Notes under the pieces: model-generated
What the model was told of the DNA's origin: nothing
What the model saw: the letters and a program-made list of their open reading frames with translations, nothing else
Database searches by the model: none
In this document: positions 1-6,340 of the stretch, piece by piece
Position numbering within the stretch: the first letter of the stretch is position 1
Layout of the letters: each line of letters begins with the position of its first letter
Source: Draconibacterium sp.
GTDB taxonomy: Bacteria > Bacteroidota > Bacteroidia > Bacteroidales > Prolixibacteraceae
DNA length: 12,233 bases
Reading direction: 5' to 3'
Assembly (NCBI GenBank): GCA_030595485.1
Contig: JAUVDE010000063.1
Span: forward strand, 1-12,233
Translations under genes and position numbers: made by a program

Positions 1-52
1 CGGGTGCACATACAAAGAGCGATAAAACCAAAAACAGTTTGCGAACGGTCAT
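1..52 (-). CDS. N-terminal start of a secreted protein (partial, 17 codons)
   Basis: The minus strand reads MTVRKLFLVLSLFVCAP and then leaves the window, which looks like the start of a signal peptide: a basic n-region followed by a hydrophobic core. An AGGAG-type Shine-Dalgarno sequence lies just upstream of the ATG, overlapping the end of the preceding DUF885 gene, and only 4 bases separate the two genes. The short spacing suggests co-transcription in the source genome. A clear Shine-Dalgarno and higher GC differ from the rest of the window. The product cannot be identified from 17 residues. Confidence 0.5.
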   Translation of the reverse strand, partial: MTVRKLFLVLSLFVCAP

Positions 53-56
53 AGCG

Positions 57-284
57 TTACTCCTGTTTCGTTTTTTCTATCCACGCAAGAACCGCTTTCT
101 CTGTCATCGGCAACGTCATGCTGCCGTTTTCAAGAATGCGATCGTGAAAGTCGCGGATGTCGAATTGCTCACCGAGCTCAACTTCGGCCAGCGTACGCAG
201 CCGCCTGATCTCAAGCATGCCCAACATGTACGAGTTGGCCTGACCAGGCCATGAAATATAGCGACGCAGGGTTTTACCGATGTT
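57..284 (-). pseudogene. C-terminal fragment of a DUF885-family protein
   Basis: The minus strand encodes 75 residues matching my recollection of the C-terminus of DUF885 proteins, a family of often secreted, putatively metallopeptidase-like enzymes of uncertain substrate. Recognisable elements are RYISWPGQANSY near residues 8-19, followed by a helix LGMLEIRRLR, then FDIRDFHDRIL and NGSMTLP (about residues 41-59). The protein ends in a hydrophilic tail before TAA. The N-terminal roughly 500 residues usual for the family are missing: in this frame only two more codons (His, Phe) precede a TAA at 291-293. The break coincides with the first base of comF. GC is about 50% by hand count, with CTG/CGC/CGT codons unlike the neighbours. 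It is either a gene cut by a contig chimera or a remnant of transferred DNA; chimera is my preference. Confidence 0.72.
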
Positions 285-953
285 ATGGAATTAATATTTC
301 CGAGTTTATGCCTCACCTGTGGCGAACGGCTAATTTCGCAAGAAAAATACCTTTGCCACAATTGTTGGTACGATTTGCCTGTAACCAATTTTCATAAAAC
401 TTCGGAGAATAAAGTGGCTCAACTCTTTTGGGGACGTGTAGAAATTGAGCATGCCACCTCGTTTTTCTCTTACAAAAAAGGAAGCAACTATCAACAATTA
501 ATTCATTTTACAAAATACAAAGGATTAAAAGAACTGGGTTTCGAAACGGGTCGAAGATTTGGTATTGAACTTTCACAATCGAAAGCTTTCTCCTCCATTG
601 ACATTGTTGTTCCTGTTCCCCTTCACGTGAAAAAACAAAAGCAACGTGGTTATAATCAAAGCGAGTGGATTGCCCGAGGAGTTGCAGATGCTTTACATAA
701 ACCAATTTCATTAAATAATCTTTATCGTAAAGTTTACACGTCAACACAAACCCGGAAAAACCGCTTTGAGCGCTGGCAAAATGTAGAAGGGATTTTTGAC
801 ATAAACACTCCAAACGAATTTTCAGGAAAACATATTTTATTAATTGACGATGTGGTGACAACCGGCTCAACACTTGAAGCTTGCGCTTTTCAGCTACTAA
901 AATTACATGATACAAAAGCTAGCATTGCTACTTTAGCTTATGCCGATATTTAA
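285..953 (+). CDS. comF: ComF family protein (phosphoribosyltransferase-like, DNA-uptake associated)
   Basis: A 222-residue ComF/GntX-type protein. The N-terminal zinc-ribbon cysteines are C9, C12, C24 and C27. The middle has VVPVPLHVKKQKQRGYNQS (about 108-126), the hallmark of the family. The type I PRTase PRPP-binding loop LLIDDVVTTGST lies at 185-196. Family members are cytoplasmic and linked to natural transformation; the E. coli relative GntX/YhgH is needed for use of DNA as a nutrient. No phosphoribosyl-transfer substrate is established. The ATG at 285 is the only start available, but Bacteroidota homologues generally carry several residues before the (L/I)FPxLC motif, and the DNA upstream appears foreign. 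The true 5' end may therefore be lost at the junction. A 103-base gap with its own promoter-like box separates it from the next gene. Confidence 0.9.
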   Translation: MELIFPSLCLTCGERLISQEKYLCHNCWYDLPVTNFHKTSENKVAQLFWGRVEIEHATSFFSYKKGSNYQQLIHFTKYKGLKELGFETGRRFGIELSQSKAFSSIDIVVPVPLHVKKQKQRGYNQSEWIARGVADALHKPISLNNLYRKVYTSTQTRKNRFERWQNVEGIFDINTPNEFSGKHILLIDDVVTTGSTLEACAFQLLKLHDTKASIATLAYADI

Positions 954-996
954 TCGTTTTGTAAACCAGAAATGAAAATTGCATTCAGAATTATTG

Positions 997-1036
997 TTAA
1001 GTTTGCGGCACAATTTTTGAGTAAACTTAAGCTTAA
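997..1036 (+). promoter_or_regulatory. Promoter -7 box overlapped by TTAAG inverted repeats
   Basis: TAAGTTTG at 998-1005 matches the Bacteroidota -7 consensus TAnnTTTG, with an ATTG at 978-981 as a poor, 16-base-spaced -33 candidate. The same place carries an exact 8-base inverted repeat, TTAAGTTT (997-1004) with AAACTTAA (1023-1030). A perfect 10-base palindrome TTAAGCTTAA (1027-1036) overlaps the second arm. The arrangement lies 20-60 bases before the start codon at 1057. It could be an operator or a 5'-UTR hairpin; A/T-rich chance symmetry is also possible. Confidence 0.38.
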
Positions 1037-1056
1037 AACAGAAAACTCTTTCAACC

Positions 1057-1893
1057 ATGAAAACGCTTACTACCGTATTGCTGCTATTACTTACCATTTC
1101 AGCATTTGCACAAGATCGTATTATCAAAAAAAACAGCGAGATAATTGAATGTAAAGTTACCGAAATAGCCGCTGCTGAGGTTAAATATTACTATGCCGAG
1201 AATCCAAAATTAATTTTCGGAATTGATAACGCCTTGGTAGAAAAGGTAGAATTTGCCACCGGCGAAGTAATTGAAGTAGGTAAAAACACTTTCGACAACC
1301 CTGAATATTATGCTGACCAATCGAAAAATGCACTAAAAATTAATTTCCTTTCGCCACTTTTTGGGACTACCGAATTGGTTTACGAAAGAAACATTAAACC
1401 TGGGAGATCGTGGGAAACGGCTCTGGGTATTGTTGGTTTAGGAAATGATGTGCAGGACATTGACCCGCGTGGTGTTTACGGCAAATTTGCTTATAAGTTT
1501 ATGAGGAATCCTGATTTTTATATGCAAAACATGCATTATTCACACTTGTTAAAAGGAGCCTATTTTGCACCCGAAATTGCCTTCCGATATATGTCTTACG
1601 ACTCAGACTACTATTACTACAACAGCTACGATTCGCATGGCAATTATGGTTCTCAATATAGCAGCACATACAGTGAAGAACGAAAAAGCCAGGCAACTCT
1701 TGCCCTCATGCTGAAATTGGGTAAACAGTGGGTTTTCGACGATGCATTTTTACTGGACATTCATTTTGGTTTAGGGTACGGATTTGGTGCAGATGATAAC
1801 GATGGACTTCCCTATGGATTTATCGTTGCTCCTGATGACTTCCCCATTGCAATTACAAGTGGAATTCGTGTAGGTTGGGTTTTTGGTAAATAG
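1057..1893 (+). CDS. Secreted protein, probable outer-membrane beta-barrel
   Basis: 278 residues, not recognised as a named protein. Residues 1-19 form a signal peptide (hydrophobic core, cleavage probably after SAFAQ or just before). Residues 20-75 resemble a small beta-rich module common at the N-terminus of Bacteroidota envelope proteins: 'IIKKNSEIIECKVTEI', then a Tyr-rich strand and 'EKVEFATGEVIEV'. From about residue 92 alternating aromatic/hydrophobic strands (NALKINFLSPLFG, TELVYERNI, YFAPEIAFRYMS, FGLGYGFG, GIRVGWVFGK) suggest a small outer-membrane barrel ending in a Phe-containing last strand. Residues 181-206 are a Tyr/Ser/Asp-rich stretch (DYYYYNSYDS...) likely forming a surface loop. 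It is preceded by its own promoter-like box and followed 48 bases later by the globin gene. The function is unknown. Confidence 0.8.
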   Translation: MKTLTTVLLLLLTISAFAQDRIIKKNSEIIECKVTEIAAAEVKYYYAENPKLIFGIDNALVEKVEFATGEVIEVGKNTFDNPEYYADQSKNALKINFLSPLFGTTELVYERNIKPGRSWETALGIVGLGNDVQDIDPRGVYGKFAYKFMRNPDFYMQNMHYSHLLKGAYFAPEIAFRYMSYDSDYYYYNSYDSHGNYGSQYSSTYSEERKSQATLALMLKLGKQWVFDDAFLLDIHFGLGYGFGADDNDGLPYGFIVAPDDFPIAITSGIRVGWVFGK

Positions 1894-1941
1894 TTTCGCA
1901 ACAACTTTTGCTTTTGTTTGTTTTAAAAACAAAAAAGTAAA

Positions 1942-2367
1942 ATGGAATTCGAAACCAGCAAATATTTTTCAGGAGTTAAGCCCGGAGTAACACTCCCAAC
2001 AAAAGATATGTTTCATCTTTTAAAGGAAGAAGGCATGCGTAAAATGGTTAACGACCATTACGATTTATTAGCTGAAAGTTCGATAAAAGAGATGTTCCCA
2101 AAAAATCCAATTGCTTTGGAAAAAGCAAAAGAGCACTCGGCTGATTTTTTTATACAAATTTGCGGTGGCCCCGAATATTTTAATCAAAATCGTGGCAAAC
2201 CCCAGCTTAACCGCCGACATCGCCCCTTTAAAATTAATGATGAAGGAAGATCAGAGTGGTTAAATTGTTATAAAGCCGTGCTAAATAAACTCGATTTACC
2301 TGAAGAGGTTCTAATTTCTTTCTGGAATTATTTAGATGTATTTTCAAAGTGGATGGTAAATAGCTAA
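1942..2367 (+). CDS. Truncated (2/2) haemoglobin, group II-like
   Basis: 141 residues with the features of bacterial truncated haemoglobins. The HY pair at 39-40 fits helix B, with Tyr40 a candidate B10 distal residue. The FFIQICGGPEYF stretch (69-80) fits helix E. RRHRPF has His93 as the probable proximal haem ligand (F8). WLNCY with Trp106 fits the G8 tryptophan seen in groups II and III. Such cytoplasmic proteins bind O2 or NO and often take part in nitrosative-stress or redox chemistry; the ligand here is inferred only. Length is typical. A 48-base spacer separates it from the upstream envelope gene, so co-transcription is possible. It converges with the porin gene, leaving only 12 bases between the two stop codons and no room for a hairpin terminator. 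Confidence 0.86.
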   Translation: MEFETSKYFSGVKPGVTLPTKDMFHLLKEEGMRKMVNDHYDLLAESSIKEMFPKNPIALEKAKEHSADFFIQICGGPEYFNQNRGKPQLNRRHRPFKINDEGRSEWLNCYKAVLNKLDLPEEVLISFWNYLDVFSKWMVNS

Positions 2368-2379
2368 ATACTGTTCGAA

Positions 2380-2994
2380 TTACTTCAAACCAAGATTATA
2401 GTAGAGTGCCAGCGATATAACATTATTATATAAGCCATTATGAAAATAGTAGTTGGTCTCCGATTTATCACTGCAAGGAATTACCGACAAAGCAAATCGC
2501 AAATCAATCGAGGCTCGTTCTAAAAAATCAAATTGAAATCCAATAAATGGCTGCAAATCAAAGGTGTTAAAATCTTGCTGATTGGGTTCATCTGGAGATT
2601 CATCATTAAAGATTTCTTCTGAATGAATCAAAAAGCCCGGAGCAATCCCACCTACTAACAGACTCTTATCATTTGTCCTAAATGCAACAAACAAAGGCAT
2701 GTCAATATATCCAAGTTTCATTACATATGAGTAGGGATCTTGTTCTTTGGGATCATATTTTTTACGTGATCCCTTCTGCGAATATTTTAGTTCCATACCG
2801 ACAACAACTGCAGGAGCAACATCGGTTTGCACAAAGGCTCCGGCTAAAAGGCCAGCTTTGTGGTAGCCTTTAAATGAGTCGCCTTCCACCTGTGTTCCGT
2901 TGAAGCCTAAAATTAATCCAGCGTCAAAACGCTGAGCAACAACAATATTTAGAACAAAAAGTAAACATCCGGCAAGTAATAATTTGCGTATCAT
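2380..2994 (-). CDS. PorT-like outer-membrane beta-barrel protein (porin family)
   Basis: 204 residues. A signal peptide spans residues 1-21 (MIRKLLL, hydrophobic stretch, cleavage near VVAQ). The mature part begins 'RFDAGLILGFNGTQVEG', a strand pattern typical of the outer-membrane beta-barrel family resembling PorT (PF13568 type). Strands such as 'GLLAGAFVQTD', 'GMELKYSQKGSRKKY', 'YIDMPLFVAFRTND', 'LQPFIGFQFDF' and a terminal 'SLALYYNLGLK' follow that family's order. These are outer-membrane proteins of mostly unknown function; no secretion partners lie nearby, so a type IX secretion role should not be assumed. Its ATG lies one base beyond the sirtuin stop codon, so the two are almost certainly one transcript, possibly translationally coupled. 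Confidence 0.82.
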   Translation of the reverse strand: MIRKLLLAGCLLFVLNIVVAQRFDAGLILGFNGTQVEGDSFKGYHKAGLLAGAFVQTDVAPAVVVGMELKYSQKGSRKKYDPKEQDPYSYVMKLGYIDMPLFVAFRTNDKSLLVGGIAPGFLIHSEEIFNDESPDEPNQQDFNTFDLQPFIGFQFDFLERASIDLRFALSVIPCSDKSETNYYFHNGLYNNVISLALYYNLGLK

Positions 2995-2995
2995 A

Positions 2996-3682
2996 CTATT
3001 TCAATTTTTCCAATTTCGATTTTAAAATTTCCACACCTTTTGCTGCCTTCTCTTCAATGTAGGTAACGTTCTCTTGAAACACTTCGGGCCGGTTTGGATC
3101 AACAACAAAAATAGGAGTGCCGGGTTTAGCATAATTAACTAAACTTGCCGCCGGGTAGACTGCCAACGATGTTCCAACTACAACAAGGATATCGGCTTTC
3201 TCCACAATTTTTAATGCATTCGGAATTTCAGGAACACCTTCTCCAAACCAAACAATGTGCGGCCTAAGTTGGCTTCCCTTTTCACACTTATTGCCTAATT
3301 CAAGTGCCCAGTGGTCGAGTTCATAAACTAAAAACGGATCGATTGTGCTTCGCGCTTTAATCAGTTCGCCATGTAAATGCAGAATTTTAGTACTCCCGCC
3401 ACGCTCGTGTAAGTTATCTACATTCTGAGTTACTATTTCTACATCAAACCATTTCTCTAAATCAGCAATTCCGATATGGCCAGCGTTGGGTTCTACCTCA
3501 AAAAGTTGCTTCCGTCGTTGATTGTAAAAACGCATTACCAAAGCCGGATTCTTTTCCCATGCTTCAGGTGTTGCCACTTCTGTAACATCGTAACTTTCCC
3601 AAAGTCCACCCATGTCGCGAAAGGTTTTCAACCCACTTTCCTGACTTATTCCTGCTCCTGAAAGTACAACCAGTTTTTTCAT
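2996..3682 (-). CDS. cobB: NAD-dependent protein deacylase (sirtuin, SIRT5/CobB-like)
   Basis: 228 residues from the ATG at 3682. An in-frame ATG 15 codons further upstream would place extra residues before the conserved MKKLVVLSGAGIS opening, so the shorter start is preferred. Sirtuin motifs: GAGIS at 9-13, FR at 21-22, TQNVDNLH at 85-92 (NAD site), LHGE with catalytic His104, and VVVGTSLAVYPA at 167-178. FYNQRR carries Tyr53 and Arg56, which match the acyl-pocket Tyr/Arg of SIRT5 and CobB, known for removing succinyl and malonyl groups as well as acetyl. The four zinc cysteines expected between residues 105 and 150 are absent (only Cys133). This seems to be a recurring trait of Bacteroidota sirtuins as I recall them. 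It is the first gene of a two-gene minus-strand unit with the porin and diverges from dnaG. Confidence 0.9.
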   Translation of the reverse strand: MKKLVVLSGAGISQESGLKTFRDMGGLWESYDVTEVATPEAWEKNPALVMRFYNQRRKQLFEVEPNAGHIGIADLEKWFDVEIVTQNVDNLHERGGSTKILHLHGELIKARSTIDPFLVYELDHWALELGNKCEKGSQLRPHIVWFGEGVPEIPNALKIVEKADILVVVGTSLAVYPAASLVNYAKPGTPIFVVDPNRPEVFQENVTYIEEKAAKGVEILKSKLEKLK

Positions 3683-3875
3683 TACAATCTGATTTGAGAC
3701 TAAAAGTACAGAGTATTGAAGTAGCAACAGAGCGTTTTCTAAATTTTTTATACTTTTTAATGAGATACAATCTATAAAAAATGATAATCAGTGGGCTAAA
3801 AATCTGACCACTATTCATTTAAAAAATGATTTGACTTAAATTTTAGGAATGCCACTTTCTTTACGCTATTTGTGG

Positions 3876-3883
3876 TATTTTTG
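3876..3883 (+). promoter_or_regulatory. Promoter -7 box for the dnaG operon
   Basis: TATTTTTG is an exact match to the Bacteroidota -7 consensus TAnnTTTG and ends only 5 bases before the dnaG ATG. Transcription would start about 5-6 bases downstream, at or next to the start codon, giving a leaderless or nearly leaderless mRNA. No TTG at the expected -33 distance (17-23 bases upstream) is visible, so the element is supported by one box only. Confidence 0.45.
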
Positions 3884-3888
3884 CACCG

Positions 3889-5841
3889 ATGATTGACCAC
3901 GGAACTATAGATAGAATTATTGATGCAGCCCACATTTCAGATGTGGTTTCTGATTTTGTAACCCTACGAAAAAGAGGTGTTAATCAGCTAGGTCTGTGCC
4001 CTTTTCATAACGAAAAAACACCCTCGTTTACGGTATCTCCGGCAAAGGGAATTTTTAAGTGTTTTGGTTGTGGCAAAGGTGGTAACTCGGTGAATTTCAT
4101 CATGGAACACGAGAGCCTTAGCTATCCCGAGGCATTAAAATGGTTGGCTAAGAAGTTTAATATTGAAGTTAAGGAAGAAGAAGAAACCGAGGAACAAAAG
4201 CAGCTTAAAGATGCGCGTGAAAGTTTGATGATTGTTTCGGGTTATGCACAAAAATATTTTACCCGCTTTTTGTGGGAAGAAAACGAAGGCCGAACCATTG
4301 GTTTAAGCTATTTCCGCGAAAGAAGTTTCCGCGACGATATTCTGAAAAAATTTGAAGTTGGTTTCGCCCCCGATGGAAAAACGCCTTTTACCGAAGCAGC
4401 CCAAAAACAAGGTTATAAAATTGAGTTTCTCGAAAAAACCGGGCTTACCATAAAACGCGATAATTGGATGCGCGACCGATTTGCCGGACGTGTCATGTTT
4501 CCTATTCATAATTTGGCTGGGCGTGTTACTGCTTTTGGTGGTCGAACGTTAACTACCGATAAGAAAATTGCTAAATACCTGAATTCTCCTGAATCGGAGA
4601 TTTACCACAAAAGCCGCGTGCTTTATGGCCTTTTTCAGGCCAAACGCGAAATGTCGCGTACCGATAAATGTTATTTGGTAGAAGGCTACACCGATGTATT
4701 GTCGATGCACCAAAGTGGAATTGAAAATGTGGTTGCCTCATCGGGAACGGCACTTACACCCGACCAAATTCGTTTGGTAAAACGTTTTACACCCAACATT
4801 ACCATTATTTACGATGGCGACCAGGCAGGGATAAAAGCCTCCTTACGCGGAATTGATTTGGTTTTGGAAGAGGGAATGAACGTAAAAGTTTTATTATTGC
4901 CCGATGGTGAAGACCCCGACTCATTTGCAAAAAAAATGGGGGCAACGGGTTATTTAGAGTATATCAAAAAAAATGAAACTGATTTTATTCAGTTCAAAAC
5001 ACGGCTACTTTTAAAAAGTACTGAGAATGATCCCATTGCCAAAGCACGTTTAATTACCGATGTAATTGGTTCGGTGGCTGTTATTCCTGATACTATTACT
5101 CGTTCGGTTTACATAAAAGAATGTAGTCGCCTACTTGGGGTTGATGAGCAAATTTTATACACCGAAGTACGCAAACAAAAATTTAAACAAAGCGCAGATT
5201 TCCAGAAAAAGGAATTGCGCGAACAAGCCAGAAAACCGGTTGCTCCAAAACCTCAGGTAAGTTCTACTGCTCCTCAACTAACCCGAATGATAATTGAGGA
5301 AAAAGAGTTTTTACGTTTTATGGTTAAACATTGTAAAACCGAACTTTTTGAGGTTGAAGACGAAGAAACCAAAGAAACTCACATGATTACGGTTGGCGAA
5401 TTTATGGTTGATGAGCTGGAAGGCGACGATTTGGTTTCGGAAAATAAAATGTTTCAGAAGATTTTTTACGAGATACGCGACAATCTTGAGAACAAAGATT
5501 TTGACCCATGGAAACACTTTATTTATCATCAGGAAAGTCAGGTGAGCAAATTTGCTACCGATTTGGTTTCGGAAAAACATCAGGAAAGTAGACGCTGGAA
5601 AAAGTCGGGAGCATTTACCGAAGACGAGGCCGACATTCTCGATATACTTATTCCGAGAATTGTAAACGAATACAAACTCCGGAAGATTAAACTGATGATG
5701 ATGGAGATTGAAAAAGCCATTGATAAAGTCGCAGCCAATACCGATTTCGATAAAATAATTGAACTGCAATCGACTTACATGAATTTAAAAAGAGCCGAAA
5801 AGGAACTGTCAGAAAATCTGGGAAGTCGAACGATAAATTAA
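3889..5841 (+). CDS. dnaG: DNA primase DnaG
   Basis: 650 residues, full length for a bacterial primase, which makes RNA primers at the replication fork. The N-terminal CHC2 zinc domain has C37, H40, C58 and C61 within CPFH...CFGC. The RNA polymerase-like core contains ERSFRDDILKKFEVGFAP (144-161). The TOPRIM catalytic residues are in VEGYTD (264-269, Glu265) and YDGDQAG (308-314, Asp309 and Asp311). A linker rich in K, P and Q (about 430-465) leads to a C-terminal helicase-binding region (about 470-650) that is less conserved and acidic. The start at 3889 leaves the standard N-terminal helix (TIDRIIDAAHI) before the zinc site. It heads a plus-strand operon: the PPOx-like gene follows 6 bases after the stop. 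Confidence 0.97.
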   Translation: MIDHGTIDRIIDAAHISDVVSDFVTLRKRGVNQLGLCPFHNEKTPSFTVSPAKGIFKCFGCGKGGNSVNFIMEHESLSYPEALKWLAKKFNIEVKEEEETEEQKQLKDARESLMIVSGYAQKYFTRFLWEENEGRTIGLSYFRERSFRDDILKKFEVGFAPDGKTPFTEAAQKQGYKIEFLEKTGLTIKRDNWMRDRFAGRVMFPIHNLAGRVTAFGGRTLTTDKKIAKYLNSPESEIYHKSRVLYGLFQAKREMSRTDKCYLVEGYTDVLSMHQSGIENVVASSGTALTPDQIRLVKRFTPNITIIYDGDQAGIKASLRGIDLVLEEGMNVKVLLLPDGEDPDSFAKKMGATGYLEYIKKNETDFIQFKTRLLLKSTENDPIAKARLITDVIGSVAVIPDTITRSVYIKECSRLLGVDEQILYTEVRKQKFKQSADFQKKELREQARKPVAPKPQVSSTAPQLTRMIIEEKEFLRFMVKHCKTELFEVEDEETKETHMITVGEFMVDELEGDDLVSENKMFQKIFYEIRDNLENKDFDPWKHFIYHQESQVSKFATDLVSEKHQESRRWKKSGAFTEDEADILDILIPRIVNEYKLRKIKLMMMEIEKAIDKVAANTDFDKIIELQSTYMNLKRAEKELSENLGSRTIN

Positions 5842-5847
5842 TACACT

Positions 5848-6330
5848 ATGCGCACACTTTTTATTGAAGATAGAGCTGAAATAGAAGAAATAATAAAAGC
5901 TTGTAAAACTTGTTTTTTAGCCATGTCGGTTGATGATATGCCTTACGTTTTACCCATGAATTTTGCGCTGGAAGGTGATTTTATAATTCTTCATTCAGCA
6001 CCGGAAGGTCGAATGTGGGAAACCATAAAAAAGAATCCAAAAGTTTGTATTAATTGGACTCTTGGAGAAGACCTCGCCTACCAGGATGAGCAGGTGGGGT
6101 GCAGTTACCGCGTAAAATCTAAATCAGTACTTGTTGAAGGAACAGTTGAATTTATTGAAGATTTTTATGAAAAATACCGTTGTTTGGCATTATTAATGGG
6201 TCAATACAGCAAATGCGAATTTAAGTTTGGAACACCGGCTGTTAAAAATGTTGGCATTTTTAAAGTTTCAATCGATAAAATTACTGCTAAACAATTTGGA
6301 GCAAAAGCGGTAACTCCTTGGAATAGCTAA
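5848..6330 (+). CDS. Pyridoxamine 5'-phosphate oxidase-like flavoprotein (NimA-related family)
   Basis: 160 residues with the split beta-barrel fold signature of PPOx-like flavin-binding proteins. FLAMSVDDMPYVLPMNFALEG (23-43) forms the first strands, FIILHSAPEGRMW (45-57) includes His49 in the position of the Nim-family histidine, and the segment KNPKVCINW and later SKSVLVEGTVEFIED complete the barrel. Members are cytoplasmic, bind FMN or related cofactors and reduce varied substrates; Nim relatives reduce 5-nitroimidazoles. Similarity is only at family level, so no resistance role should be assumed. It lacks the C-terminal segment expected of a true PdxH. It sits 6 bases after dnaG and 10 bases before the SDR gene, consistent with a three-gene operon. 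Confidence 0.83.
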   Translation: MRTLFIEDRAEIEEIIKACKTCFLAMSVDDMPYVLPMNFALEGDFIILHSAPEGRMWETIKKNPKVCINWTLGEDLAYQDEQVGCSYRVKSKSVLVEGTVEFIEDFYEKYRCLALLMGQYSKCEFKFGTPAVKNVGIFKVSIDKITAKQFGAKAVTPWNS

Positions 6331-6340
6331 AAAACTCGAA

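Noticed and set aside
116..388. 90-codon minus-strand open frame overlapping the comF start
   Set aside because: It is out of frame with the DUF885 fragment, spans the suspected chimeric junction and has no family features.
2965..2994. LAGC near the N-terminus of the porin resembling a lipobox
   Set aside because: Cys10 sits inside a signal peptide whose hydrophobic core continues for about ten more residues and ends in a better AQ cleavage site.
3683..3727. Upstream in-frame ATG adding 15 residues to the sirtuin
   Set aside because: The extra residues precede the conserved MKKLVVLSGAGIS opening and match no sirtuin N-terminus.
3701..3727. Possible sirtuin promoter on the minus strand (TACTTTTA with TTG 16 bases upstream)
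   Set aside because: The box lacks the final G of TAnnTTTG and the spacing is short, so it is too weak to list as a feature.
3777..3840. Repeated AAAAAATGAT and a short AGTGG/CCACT dyad in the sirtuin-dnaG intergenic region
   Set aside because: Only 5-base arms and A/T-rich repeats; expected by chance in this composition.
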